Source: Phymatolithon calcareum
Taxonomy: Eukaryota > Rhodophyta > Florideophyceae > Hapalidiales
Length of the DNA: 64,000 bases
Direction of reading: 5' to 3'
Assembly: GCA_977006965.1 (NCBI GenBank)
Contig: OZ345373.1
Coordinates: forward strand, 1,426,001 to 1,490,000
A program made the position numbers and the translations under genes. The notes under the pieces were generated by a model. It was not told where the DNA came from and made no database searches. It was given only the letters and a program-made list of their open reading frames with translations. Below are positions 29,897 to 40,181 of this stretch, piece by piece (the first letter of the stretch is position 1; each line of letters opens with the position of its first letter).

Positions 29897-30538
29897 ATGG
29901 TATCGCAAGTCCGCGAGCCCAATCCCCGCAGGCGAGCCGCTCTCATGACAGGTTCTCCAGGAATCTACCGCCCTCGTACGCGTAAGCGATCGTCTTATTT
30001 CTCCCTGTTACCCGCGGAGGCCGTGCAGAACGTGGTTCGTCACACAAGTGCCCGTCCCTCCGATGTGTACTGGCGTGCGTGGATATGTCTCTGTGATGCG
30101 CGAGCAATGCTCCTCGCCGGTGGTCGATTAAGCGAATGTGTCCGAATTGAAATCGGTATGCGGCCGCACGACCTTTACTTTGCCCTTTTGCCGGACGAAA
30201 TCGTCAATCAAGTGTTGCGACATGTGAGCACTCGTCCGCGTGGCGCGAATTGGCAGACTTTTGTGCAACCCAAGCACGCACTGGAACTCATTCGTGGGGG
30301 TGGTCGATTGGGGTATTTGACGAGGACGGAACTTGTTGACCGATTTGGAAAACAGCCGCATGATTTGCTTTTTGACTTGCTGCCGGAAGATGCTTTGAGA
30401 CATGTGCTGCGCTTTGTTAGTGCTCGTCCGAAACATCAGCAATGGCAGGCTTGGGTTGCTCCTAAGGATCTTAACGCGGTTTATGGTATGGGCGGACGCA
30501 TTGCGGCACTAGCGAGGAAGGAAGTGGTAACCGATTGA
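29897..30538 (+). CDS. Three-repeat F-box-like protein, unknown function
   Basis: The ATG at 29897 sits in CCGCCATGG, a strong eukaryotic start context; the frame is open upstream only from a GTG. The 213-residue product has a basic N-terminus (REPNPRRRAAL; PRTRKRSS) followed by three diverged repeats starting near residues 35, 94 and 158. Each repeat reads LLPxExxxxVxRHxSxRPxxxxW, then a spacer, then a GGR(L/I)xxxxRxE ending. The LPDEIVNQVLRH wording resembles the start of an F-box, but three tandem copies and the invariant RP..W and GGRL blocks are not standard F-box features. No signal peptide or membrane segment. I do not recognise a named family. A 76-codon hydrophobic ORF follows at 30540-30770 and is probably 3' UTR. 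Confidence 0.7.
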   Translation: MVSQVREPNPRRRAALMTGSPGIYRPRTRKRSSYFSLLPAEAVQNVVRHTSARPSDVYWRAWICLCDARAMLLAGGRLSECVRIEIGMRPHDLYFALLPDEIVNQVLRHVSTRPRGANWQTFVQPKHALELIRGGGRLGYLTRTELVDRFGKQPHDLLFDLLPEDALRHVLRFVSARPKHQQWQAWVAPKDLNAVYGMGGRIAALARKEVVTD

Positions 30539-31380
30539 GATGCGGTGTTTAATTTTCTTAACGATGACTGAGGCGGTGCGGTCGTGGGTACTGGGGCTGG
30601 GACCTTTAAGATGTTTGGTCGTTTTGGCGACATGTGAGGTTTTGGTCGCTTTGCTCGGATGTGGCGCTTGTCCGATATTACTAACTTGGGGATACGTATT
30701 GGGTTTGAGCGGACAGTATTATCCAGACTTAAAGGCATTATGTGGAATACCGCTCAGCTCTGACCCATAGAGGAATCTTTACTTCCGTCTCATCTCACTG
30801 AAGCTCTATGCGCGGCGTATGAATGCCTTGAAGGTCACTCCGAATTTGGGTGTTGGACTTGAACTGTTATGTGTGATTTTCATGGCGAGGCATGTCTAGT
30901 TTTCATCTATTGAGCAATACTTCCTTAATTGAAGCCGAATCGATCTTCTAGTGCACATTGCAGTTGCTTCTTCTGCTTGGGCACGTTTTGCGATGGAAAC
31001 AGTGACTAATAAGCGAGCTACTCACGGAGGTGGAGTATCATGAATAGCAAACTGGCCGGCGACAATTGTAGACTGAATAACGAAGGTATTGACTGCAGCA
31101 AACTGCCCATTGTATTGACTGGCTTGTTTTCTTACTTAAATGGTACTATCCTGTCTGTGCATGGGTAGTGGTGAGTGACATAAAGCAGCACTTAGTTTAT
31201 TCAAATACGTTCCATGCTTGTAAGCAATTTTATGCAACGCAGATGCCTCCATCTCTGTAAATTTTGCAACTGAACGCGCATAGATAAGTTATTCCCATGT
31301 TTTTATCTTGACATCCGCGTGCAATTCGGCCCTTCGCGCTGTATTTTCAGAGCGCGGACACTTGACCGGAAGTGCGTGCT
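30539..31380. other. Intergenic between two host genes
   Basis: 3' flank of the repeat protein; no repeats or RNA genes recognised. Confidence 0.35.
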
Positions 31381-31614
31381 TTTGCACGAAATGTATCTGT
31401 AGCGAGGTACGTCACCTCGTTATATGAGTACATACCCGCTTAGGGTTAAACGAAAAATTAGTGTTGTATCCACGTGTACAATACCCAAGATATCTGAGAT
31501 CTGGGTGATCTTCCGCAGCTGCCCATTTTGGTGCTCTGCTTTACCAAGCGTTTGAGCCGCCCTTGTCGAAGAAGTCTGCCCAGGTTCTGGACGCACGCGC
31601 AGCGCAAGGCAAAC
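31381..31614 (+). promoter_or_regulatory. 5' flank of the plastid 230-aa protein gene
   Basis: Contains the inverted repeat CGAGGT-ACGTC-ACCTCG at about 31404-31420, enclosing TACGTCA, a core that bZIP factors commonly bind. Whether it acts on this gene is inference. Confidence 0.35.
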
Positions 31615-32307
31615 ATGCAGAACTCGTCGGCCTTTGCCCCAGCAGCCCTGGCGCCAACGGTGTCCGCGCAAGGCGCATTCACAAGTTCCTTTGTTTCGCG
31701 CGGCACCCCAGCACGGCGCCCTCTCTGCGCGCGACCGGCGGGCATGCGCATGATGGCGGATGAGAAGAAGCCGTTATTCAATCTCCCCGTTATTAAGAAT
31801 CCTTTTGCAAAGCAGGAGGAGAGTACGCCAATTTCAGCGTTCAAACCGGAGGAACCGAAGGGAGAGGAGGCGCCTAAGAAGGGCATCTCTCTACCAGTTA
31901 TCGGCGGTGCCGCTCGTGGGCTCAAACTTCTCCAGGAGGATTTGTTCAAAACTGGTCCAGAGAAAGCCGGTGTCGGGCGTCAGGACGACGTACAGTATAT
32001 CATGCCGCAGTATGGCGATCCTGGTTACAAACCACAGGCCTATGAGGTCACCCGCGTCAGCGAGCTCGGTATTTCGCCTTTTGTGGACGATCCTAACGCC
32101 GTGGAGAAGGTCGGAGGTCTTGAGGCTGTAAAGAAGGCTGCTAAAGAGGTTAGAGCCGGGAAAACTGCAGCGCAAATTAAGAAGCAAATGCTGAATGTGA
32201 AAGAAGTTGAGGCGCCGGAGGTTTACGATATTCCCGACTACCTGAAACCACTTCCGGAAGACACGCCGCGAAAGGGTATGACCTGGAAGAACTATGTTGG
32301 CCGCTAA
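31615..32307 (+). CDS. Plastid-targeted protein of unknown function
   Basis: The ATG at 31615 (A at -3) is the first in frame; the frame extends upstream only to a TTG. The 230-residue product opens with a typical algal transit peptide to about residue 46 (MQNSSAFAPAALAPTVSAQG ... PAGMRM). The mature part is soluble, charged and cysteine-free after the presequence. Two short related segments occur, LFNLPVIKNPF at 54-64 and ISLPVIGGAARGLKLLQEDL at 91-110. They are followed by a Tyr/Pro-rich centre (YIMPQYGDPGYKP) and a lysine-rich helix (VKKAAKEVRAGKTAAQIKK). The C-terminus is GMTWKNYVGR. A red-algal photosystem or phycobilisome-associated protein is conceivable, but I recognise no linker or bilin-binding motif. 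Convergent with the SUMT gene. Confidence 0.8.
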   Translation: MQNSSAFAPAALAPTVSAQGAFTSSFVSRGTPARRPLCARPAGMRMMADEKKPLFNLPVIKNPFAKQEESTPISAFKPEEPKGEEAPKKGISLPVIGGAARGLKLLQEDLFKTGPEKAGVGRQDDVQYIMPQYGDPGYKPQAYEVTRVSELGISPFVDDPNAVEKVGGLEAVKKAAKEVRAGKTAAQIKKQMLNVKEVEAPEVYDIPDYLKPLPEDTPRKGMTWKNYVGR

Positions 32308-32614
32308 GGGGATGGAATCAGATATGTGGGTGGGCTCATTGTATGCGACCGTCACTATGCGATCAATGTGTTAATCATTTGGCATTTATGTCCTTTTTTC
32401 TTGACCTTCGCTTGCTTGGTCAAAGGCTGGTGTAACCCAGTGTAATAGTTCTCACTTCTTAGCTCTCCCTTTTTATGTTAAAGGCAGACAGTTAAACAGC
32501 TTCAGCTTCCTCGATTTCGAGGCATTTGCCCTCCTCCTAAGAGTCCTCCAACACCCTTGTCAACTCTCATCGTGCCTCATTCAAAAATACGCGTTCTCTA
32601 AAAAAGAACCGAAA

Positions 32615-33574
32615 TCAAACTCGATCGGCCGCAGCCACATTCCTCGCCCACGCCACCCATCCAGGCCCCTGTGCCACACAATCGCCAATTATAATGAGAG
32701 TCGGACTTACCAGAGCTGCTTTCTCGACATCGCTCGCCAGGCGCGCGACACAACTCCAAACCACTTTTTGCGACCCCATTGTTGCATCCTGCACAGCTAC
32801 GGCCGGCGTATCCCCCGGCATTCCGTCCGAAACAAGTGCTGCTGTCGCCGCCGCCACCTCACGCAAACCCATGTACACAACAATCGTCTCCCCGCGGTCA
32901 TTCTGTCGCGCAAACCCGCCACGTACCTCATGTGCAGTGCACAGTCGAACTCCAGCGCTAATGCCGTAGTGCGTTAGCGGGACTTGAAGAGCGGCTGCTG
33001 CGCCCGCCGAGGCTGTGACACCAGGACAGATTAGAACAGACACGCCAAGCGCACGAAGATGCGCAGCCTCCTCACCGCCTCGTCCGAACGTTAACGGATC
33101 GCCGCCCTTGAGACGAACCACACGCTTTCCGGCCCGTGCATGTCGGGCGAGTTCATCGCAGATCCAACCCTGTGACCCAGTGCCGACACCGCGACCCTTC
33201 CCCACAGAGATTGTTAACGCTGTCGGACGCGCGTGCGAGAGGGCCGCGTCACAGCCCAGGCGGTCATGGAGGACGACGTCGGCAGCATTGAGGAGGCGCG
33301 CCGCGCGAAATGTCAGAAGATCACCGGCGCCTGGACCAGCACCGACAAGCGCTACGCTGCCCGGAGGGAAGGCGGATTCGAGGTCGAATGATGTCGGCTC
33401 GACATTGGGTGTTGCACACGTTGTTATGCTACTTGCTCGTCTCGGACGAGGCCGAAAAGAATGTCTGCTGCACGGGAGTAAAGGTGATTCGAGACTAGAA
33501 AGACGAGTAGGTGCAGAAATCCAAGTTGGGCAGAGTGCGAAAGAAGTTTCCCACGCTTTCCATCTTCCCCTCAT
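32615..33574 (-). CDS. UPM1: Uroporphyrinogen III C-methyltransferase (SUMT), plastid
   Basis: Transfers two methyl groups from S-adenosylmethionine to uroporphyrinogen III, giving precorrin-2, the entry to siroheme needed by nitrite and sulphite reductases. The 319-residue frame has an N-terminal transit peptide (about 1-55) and then all SUMT blocks: VALVGAGPGAGDLLTFRAAR at 74-93, ADVVLHDRLG at 98-107, RVVRLKGGDPLTFGRGGEE at 151-169, CPGVTASAGAAAALQVPLTH at 183-202, ETIVVYMGL at 229-237 and SPTLIIIGD near 290. The size suits the single-function plant/algal enzyme without a CysG dehydrogenase-chelatase half. The first block has GAGDLL where most relatives have GDPxLL. No introns are evident. 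Convergent with the 230-aa plastid gene. Confidence 0.93.
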   Translation of the reverse strand: MRGRWKAWETSFALCPTWISAPTRLSSLESPLLPCSRHSFRPRPRRASSITTCATPNVEPTSFDLESAFPPGSVALVGAGPGAGDLLTFRAARLLNAADVVLHDRLGCDAALSHARPTALTISVGKGRGVGTGSQGWICDELARHARAGKRVVRLKGGDPLTFGRGGEEAAHLRALGVSVLICPGVTASAGAAAALQVPLTHYGISAGVRLCTAHEVRGGFARQNDRGETIVVYMGLREVAAATAALVSDGMPGDTPAVAVQDATMGSQKVVWSCVARLASDVEKAALVSPTLIIIGDCVAQGPGWVAWARNVAAADRV

Positions 33575-33579
33575 CCTGG

Positions 33580-33814
33580 TACGTGGATTATGAGATTGTC
33601 ATTCAGTTTTTTTGATTTTCTGAGATAATTTTTCAATCGTAAAGTCGGCAGCTGCTTTCAGACACTATACGGCGTCATGTTTTGTGTGTTCTGGAAAAGA
33701 ACTTTGATACGTTGCTGAAACCAATAAACTGATGGAGAAATTTCAAAAAACAAAGTTGGCGTGACGAGTTCCCTGCGTCAACGTTGTGAATTGTGCATTT
33801 TCTTCTCCAGCTTC
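33580..33814. other. 5' flank of SUMT
   Basis: AT-rich; no specific element identified. The SUMT promoter presumably lies here. Confidence 0.35.
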
Positions 33815-34290
33815 AGAGCTGACTAACTACTCAAACGGATTCTGACCGATGGGAAACTACTCAAAAGTCTACGGCTCCGTCTTTTTGGCTCCTCTGTCAT
33901 ATCAACTCTGCTATATGGCTGTGAATCATGGAATCTGGCAGAACCAGTGCGGAAAAAACTCAAGAAAACAGGTGCTAAGATGCTATCGAGAATAATGGAG
34001 AGACCAATAGCCGTCGAAGCCAGGACACCCACCATCGACATGGTGATGCGGGCCAGAGACCTACGATGGAACTGGCTTGGAAACATTCTTAGAATTGACG
34101 AGCGCCGCCTGGTCCGCCAGGTGCTGCTGCAATGCGTCAGACCAACGCCAGAAGCACTTTTTGGTGAAGTACCTGGACGACACGTGACAGCCGCAGTCGA
34201 ACTCGCTAACGATACGATAGAATGTAAGAAACTTGGACGCTCGAATCGCTGCGAGCCCCATTGGGGAAAAGGAAAAATGAATGAATGAAT
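33815..34290 (+). pseudogene. RTE-like LINE, ORF C-terminal fragment with ATGA-repeat tail
   Basis: The rightward frame reads SSVISTLLYGCESWNLAEPV, KLKKTGAKMLSRIM and ARDLRWNWLGNILR, then RLVRQVLL. The LLYGCExW ... LRWLGHxxR pattern is the usual C-terminus of RTE/craniofacial-type LINE proteins and differs from the C-terminal module of families A-E. The coding part ends KGKMNE* in a run of AATGA repeats (about 34275-34292), the microsatellite tail usual for this clade. 5'-truncated. Confidence 0.8.
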
Positions 34291-34424
34291 GAAGTCCGCC
34301 AAGAATTGCCCCACACCGTACCCCAGTGTCTCCAGGCAAGTCAGTGCGAGCCATTGCTTTTCGATAATTGTAGATCAAAGATCAAATATTATCGCATAGA
34401 AAACAAGACACCCAAGGAAAGAGA

Positions 34425-34525
34425 GAAATACCACTCGTATCTATTTAAGTCTACTGCAGTCGTAAGGGTTTGGCGCTGTTCGAGGACAACTTCGGAAACC
34501 CGCAATAAAGAATGAAAGAAAGGAG
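34425..34525 (+). repeat. Dispersed repeat Y, copy 3 (3' end only)
   Basis: ACCACTCGTATCTATTTAAG and GTCGTAAGGGTTTGG..CTGTTCGAGGA precede CCCGCAATAAAGAATGAAAGAAAG, as at 10610-10712. Confidence 0.7.
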
Positions 34526-34529
34526 TAGT

Positions 34530-35290
34530 TGAGTCGAAAATAATATGGAACAAGAAGAAGAGCAAAGTGACTTTTAAGTAATAAGCTTATAGAAGTAAGT
34601 AGCACGGCAGTCGATAATGGAGCCATGCTTGATAGATTTCCGGTTATTACATTCGTTACAGCAGGAGCTCATGGAATTGCAATACAAATTTCACTTTAAG
34701 ATATAAAAGCAATAATATTTCATGATTGCAGTACTCTTCGTAATTCGTAGAAATAATATCGGTACCACTACTGCCACCCACCCCGTCGAAACTTCATTTT
34801 CTGGAATGGTTCAGGGATGAGGACATGACCTCAAGTGTTCTGCATCTGCAGTATCATGGTCCAATAGTTCCTGGACTACACCACGTGCTCTAGCTATAGA
34901 TCCATATGCTGTTTAGGACTATGTCCTTGAGGTTTTGCTTCGCCTCCAGCGTATTTCTGACATCATTTCTCATCGTTTTTGAATAAAGAAGCTCTTACAC
35001 AATGCCAAAACTCGCCGAACACTGCACACTTCAAGTGGAAACACTGAGAATCTCCCTTGTTGGGAATCCGCTTCGCAATTACAATCACAGTCCCTTCTCC
35101 CCGTGAATAAGGTTGTGACCAAAGCCGTGCAGGTTCTCTTCTCGTTTGGTCAGCAATTGCAGTGTACCAAGCACATTCTTGGGCACATTTGGTCTAAAGA
35201 ATGACTTTCACTCAAAAATAAGATTGGCCAGCGCGATCTTGACGTTCACTCCGTTCGCGATCCCAGTCGCCAGAAAAAATTGTAATCAGA
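34530..35290. other. Intergenic, nothing recognised
   Basis: AT-rich DNA with scattered short ORFs; no repeat match seen. Confidence 0.35.
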
Positions 35291-35302
35291 ACTCAACAGC
35301 TT

Positions 35303-35600
35303 ATGGCGATTCTGGAGAGCACACTTTCAGGATACGACCTTGAACCAGAAAACAGACTGGACACAGAAAAAGCTCTGGGCGAGCTTTTACGATTCACTAC
35401 GGCCCTTATGGAGTGCAAACAGATCAAAGAAGGCATATACTAAAGCCCAGGTACGAACAATTGAGTTCACGTCTCCACAATTCCTTACAAGCTCACGATT
35501 TAATACAAAATCCAAGAGAGCTAATCTAAGGTAAGCAGCCACATAGGAAGCTTGGCCGTATATCCGAGAGACTGTATGGCTTAGCCAAAAAAAATACATC
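35303..35600 (+). pseudogene. LINE family G, C-terminal and 3' end fragment
   Basis: The frame 35303-35443 encodes MAILESTLSGYDLEPENRLD then TEKALGELLRFTTALM and IKEGIY*, which aligns with the end of family C (LELTLAGYDLEGEKRLEAEK ... EEGLY). Downstream GGAAGCTTGGCCGTATATCC, GAGAGACTGTATGGCTTAGCC and an A run match the 3' stem-loop of families A, C and F. 5'-truncated. Confidence 0.75.
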
Positions 35601-36590
35601 AAGTCGTGTTGCTGTCTGCATGTGATTTGGAGTAGAATGCACTTGATGGGGGTTCTTCCTGTCAAGGTCAAACAAGGTTGCCAAATGAATCCTAATAAAG
35701 ACGGACGTGCTCGTTGAGAACTACAGAGAGGAAATGCAATGTCTGTGGTAAGTCTTGTGCTGTGAAGCATCACCGATCTTTACAGACTTCGGAATGTAGC
35801 AAGAGCAGAATGAACAAGCAGAGAGAATTCATTTTCATAAAAAGATTTGCTGTCACGAGGCGACCTTCGGCTTCAAATTCATCCCACCCTTTAACTCCCC
35901 GGGGAGTGCGGTCGCGAGTAAAATTTTTATGCTGAACATGTCATCTTAAAGTCCCCGCATTGACATTTGAACAGTTTCAGAGATCGTTGGTAAGCGCGTA
36001 CGAAACTTCGGGGATGCCAGACGAGAGGGATAGATGTAAACCATAAGCTGTGCTCCCACGCTACGGCTTTGTGAAGTTGCCGTGAGATGCTGACTGCGTC
36101 AAGTGATCGTCTATCCATCCCACTAACGAAGGCGGCCAGGCAGGAACAATACTGCGATTTGGTCTCAGCTTCAATATTTTCGGGGAGGAAGACAGTCACC
36201 ACAAGAAAGGCTTATGCGCAGTAGGAGGCTGGGCGTGAAGACGAAGATTTCAAGAAAGGGAGCAATGTTGAAACGAGGCGCATTGCCAATGAAACATGTC
36301 CGCATGCCACGAGGCTACTCAGCGCAACATGATGCCGCTCATATTTGAGACCCGCGTATGTAGGGCGTCGGAGAAGTCTTTTCTGGAAATATGTATTGCT
36401 TGCAGGACCGTATAGCTTCAGGATAGCTTCCAGGTGTAGCGCCAGGCTCCAAAGAACCCGACCCCACATGGGAGAGAAAATCCCAAGAGAGGAGAGAGAC
36501 GAAAAGAGCGGGAGAAACAAGACAAAAAGAGGAGGAAAGAAAGACAAACAACCAAAACCCCCAGACCAGCGGACAAAATAGGCGTCCACC
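35600..36590. other. No supported gene
   Basis: A 193-codon minus frame (36212-36793) and its neighbours lack recognisable motifs; it includes a hydrophobic run FFPPLFVLFLPLFSSLSSL that is low-complexity (complement of GA-rich DNA at 36470-36545). Confidence 0.3.
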
Positions 36591-36599
36591 ATCGTAGTA

Positions 36600-36860
36600 C
36601 TCCATGGCTTTGCGGGAACGCAAGCGGTCGTGAACGTAGAACACGAGCGCAAGGCTAGGCCGAACAGGGCTTCAGAAGCTTGACGAGGTAGATGAGAGTG
36701 AATAGAGATAGACGCGACTTGAACCAGGGCGAAGTCGGTAATGCAGGTCACGGAGGACACTCCACAGCTTTGCTGGAACACAAGCGGTCGCATGGATGAG
36801 ATACGAGGACGAGGCTACGCCGAACAGGGCCTCGGAAGCTCGACGTGAGGAGCACTTAGG
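36600..36860. repeat. Direct repeat, two units 160 bp apart
   Basis: GGCTTTGCGGGAACGCAAGCGGTCG (36606) and AGCTTTGCTGGAACACAAGCGGTCG (36766) in short blocks, followed in each by GGCTA.GCCGAACAGGGC.TC.GAAGCT.GACG. On the minus strand both encode ACVPAKPW/ACVPAKLW and ASEALFG, so a repeated coding unit is possible. Confidence 0.65.
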
Positions 36861-38320
36861 TCCAGATGATAAGCGCAACTTGCAACACAAAACGGGCAAG
36901 ATTGCCATACGGTAACTCCAGCGATCGTGTGGACGAACACGAGCGCGGGCCTTCGAGAAAACGGAGAAGAATAATCGCGGAGACTAGTCGAACGGACATC
37001 CACTGCGCCGCTTACGACATGACGAAAGGCAAAAGAGAAAGGAAGGAGAAAACGACGCCGTCTTTAGGCGGCGACCATGGCTTGGCCGTCGACCTTCGCA
37101 CGGACGCACGAAAAAGGGAAAGGGAAACTTGAACGCGGTTGTCTCCGTGCTGGCTTGCATGACGACGGTTGCGTCCAAGAAGGTTGGGAAGAGCTCCGAC
37201 TCCGCGTGGTCGAAGGGACTGTCAGGCGAACATTGCGCGTGCTTGATTCAAGCAATCGAGCCGAAATCCAGAACTCCCCCACCTTCCTTTACTCAGAGGA
37301 AGGAACTAACTAGCTTATATACTACAACCGACGCAAAAGACAGCGATGCAGCGCATAGACACACGAGAGACACGTGCAAGTATGGCCCAACAAATCACCT
37401 ACCCCGAGCAGTCATGATGACTATCGCGATCCAAGTTGTCCGGCGTACAGTCGCGAGAGGAAAAAGAGACCGCCTTGGGACAGCGACATAACAGCGGGCG
37501 CTACACCAGGCACAATGCCAAAAATGTATGAGTGGCTAATGCCGACACTCGAGTTGCTAGACTTTTATCGAAAGCACCCAGATGGAGCAGTGGAACGCAA
37601 GTCTATCACGATCTTGGTGGTGCTCCGAATGGCAAAGCTTTGAGCACTTTAAAGTTGTCTATTCCAAAATGAATAGTTCAGTACAGTCCTACTCTTGTTC
37701 TGGAAAGCGATTAATTCATGACAGGGGGGGGGAATCGAGAGTGCATGTGCCCGGAACCTCGATGCCTCCTCTCACAGTTCGTTATATTTCTATTTTCCTG
37801 TACTTGCTATCTACATGACAATACTGATCTCAAAGTTGGCCTTGAATGATCCGCCGTCAAATTGATGATATTGCCGCTCAGTTATATGCATTAGCTGTGC
37901 CGTCTTCTTCATGTTTGTATTCGCATTGTTTTCAGTCCATTGGATTGTCTTTAGTGTAAGCTTGACGCACAATTTGTACTCTACTGAAGCCAGAAGGCGC
38001 ATTTCATATCTCAAGAGCTAAAAATCAATCCTAAACCCACTGAGAACACACAGGCTGCGGTGTCATTTTCTAGATTGGATCATTTTTGAAACAAAGCTTT
38101 CAGAAATGGGGACCTCTGAGGTATTCAGAGACTTTTGGCGTGATAAAACATGTCGAACAGTGCTTCAAACTCCAAAGGGTGTACCGAAATTTTAAGTTTC
38201 TGAGTATGAGCGGTATGAGCGATGAGTGCGTCGCACCGTCTCTTATATAGCAATGGAGCGGAGTTTGTCCAGCATGAAGAGATGGCTTGAAATTGCTGAA
38301 AAATGGGCAGTCTTTTTGAT
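36861..38320. other. Intergenic, nothing recognised
   Basis: Short GC-richer ORFs at 36.9-37.5 kb without family resemblance; AT-rich after 37.6 kb. Confidence 0.3.
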
Positions 38321-38324
38321 AAAG

Positions 38325-38600
38325 TTTATTTTACAAGCCTCACAGTCTTGCGGATATACTGGACAAGGCTTCCTCCGTTGCTGCTTTCCTGAGAACAGCT
38401 CTCACGGATTTCGTACTAAATCGTTAACTTGAAACGGATTGTGGAGGTGTAAACTGATCTTTTCATACCTAGGTTTCAGTATTGTCCTGCTTCGTTCTGC
38501 ATGGGCTCTATGAGGGTCCTGGTGCATAACAAAAGCTCTTCCAGAGCTTTTCCTGTGTTACGTAAAATCATCCAAATCTGGATGTAATTGCACGATTTTC
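38325..38600 (-). pseudogene. LINE family F, 3' end fragment
   Basis: Minus strand: LTRTLIEPMQNEAGQY-type C-terminus (GKALEELLLCTRTLIEPMQN, end near 38476), then 3' sequence containing GGAAGCCTTGTCCAGTATAT and GACTGTGAGGCTTGTAAAATAAAC in shorter pieces. Related to families A and C in both protein end and 3' stem-loop. Confidence 0.7.
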
Positions 38601-38639
38601 TTCTACACCTGACAGACTCTGCAACACCTCGACGTTCGA

Positions 38640-38760
38640 CTGCGCGCATGCAATAGGCGGAATCCATCCAAAACCTCTTGGCACTAGGAAATTTGCCCCA
38701 AGCGTCAGCAGATGCGTTGGTAACCTTTATATAAAAATCTACTTTCTTCTTCTTCATTTC
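38640..38760 (+). repeat. Dispersed repeat Z, copy 5
   Basis: CCTCTTGGCACTAGGAAATT, GCGTCAGCAGATGCGTTGG and ATAAAAATCTAC + TTCTTC tail. A second, shorter piece (GCGTCAGCAGATACGTTTGT ... TTTAAATAAAAATTAG) follows at 38868-38925. Confidence 0.75.
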
Positions 38761-38929
38761 AAAGTGATTTGTGTATTGCCACGGTGGCGAGCAGATACCC
38801 AAATAGAGTAAAGGATAAAAATGATTTCCCAGACATCTCACCTTTTCCTCATTCCTGTCAAAAAGCGTCAGCAGATACGTTTGTAACTTTTAAATAAAAA
38901 TTAGTCTTTCTTTCTTTCATTCCTGTCAA

Positions 38930-39220
38930 ATCATTTTGTGTTGTTCGGGAAGAGTTTAATCTGCGTAGCTAGGCTTCTTACCTCTTCGCTTGTCCTTGTT
39001 TGTTACACCTTTCAGTCACTCATTTTTCTTTTTTCCTGTAGTGGGGATATCATTGTTTCGCGTGCCTAAGAGTTTCCCTCTCTGTTTATCTTTGGCGAGC
39101 TAGACTTCGGCTTCTTGTCGGTTCCCGAATTCGTTCTCTGTCTCCTGCTCCTCCCTTTTGTTGGGCGTCCGCTCGCAGCAACCGAGGAGATCCTGTGCCG
39201 CCCGCGGGTGCGTGCATTAC
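38930..39220. other. Intergenic, nothing recognised
   Basis: No gene or repeat identified. Confidence 0.3.
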
Positions 39221-39234
39221 AGGATATGAATTGC

Positions 39235-39652
39235 ACACAGGCAACTGGCGGTTCAGTACGCCTTTGGAAGATTTCCCCAAGTGTCTACCACACTGATGGC
39301 AGATAGATTCGGAAACAAAGTCAGACAGCACATGGAGACCCTGGATCGCAACTTGTCAATCTATGAACTCAAGGAAGAAGACAGAGCGGCAACTGAGAAG
39401 GCATTAGATGACCTTTTGCTCTTCAGCAAAAGCATCATCGAGAGTATGCAGCATGAAGAAGACCTGTACTGAAAGAAGAAGCGTCGCCTCGAAACTGTTA
39501 CGAAGAGCAATCAAAACAACCGAACACATGCTAAGGTCCCAGATAGAATGCCAGACATAAGAGTAGAGCCGCCCTAGCGAGGGCAGCACCTGAGGAAGCC
39601 CTGCCCGTATATTCGTATGACTGCGGGGCTTTAAAAAAAATTGCAATAAAAA
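39235..39652 (+). mobile_element. LINE family A, copy 4, 5'-truncated
   Basis: A 418-bp rightward insertion with target duplication AGGATATGAATTGC (39221-39234 and 39653-39666). It encodes STTLMADRFGNKVRQHMETL and ends QHEEDLY* at 39472, then the family 3' end (GCCCTGCCCGTATATTCG ... GCGGGGCTTTAAAA) and TTGCAATAAAAA. It lies head-on to copy 5, 530 bp away. Confidence 0.94.
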
Positions 39653-39666
39653 AGGATATGAATTGC

Positions 39667-40166
39667 TTGCTTCATCGCTGCCATGCAGTCTAAAACGAAG
39701 TCAACTTGAACTGAACCCCCTACATTTCAGACGCAATCATGTAGTGCAACTTGCTTGTCCTGCAGGCAAGGTTTCGGAAAAATTGCCTAAGAAACTCGGG
39801 ATTGGGCCGAAAGTCGAGGAAAATGCATTCTGTTTTTAACTGATACTCAGTCTTTTTCTACCTCTTTTGCTCGCAATTGTCCTCGGTGTTCAGCGCCGCT
39901 GGCACGGGAAATCACAGATGACAGACGTACATGACGTTAGATTTCCAAACCTGGAGAAAACATGGACAACTCACGTACACCGAGTGAACAATTGGGATAC
40001 GCAATAACCGAAATAAAGACTTAGATTAGACGAAGAGCTTCCTGAATCAGTTTCACTGCGCAGAAGAAGAAAGGGTATAAGGAGCTAGCGGAAGTAAAAT
40101 AGCTCATTCTTTTGCTGTGATTTTGCCATTGGAAACGAATTCAAGAGTGACCAGTTGCTACCAAGC
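39667..40166. other. Spacer between two family A LINEs
   Basis: Nothing recognised. Confidence 0.3.
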
Positions 40167-40181
40167 TGCACCAATTATACT

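Noticed and set aside
30128-30442. Minus-strand 104-codon ORF opposite the repeat protein
   Set aside because: Overlaps the better-supported plus-strand repeats and has no motif of its own.
30540-30770. 76-codon hydrophobic ORF directly after the repeat protein
   Set aside because: Starts 1 bp after the stop codon in a eukaryotic setting; more likely 3' UTR.
36212-36793. 193-codon minus-strand ORF
   Set aside because: Low-complexity hydrophobic run from GA-rich DNA, no motif; only the internal direct repeat is retained as a feature.
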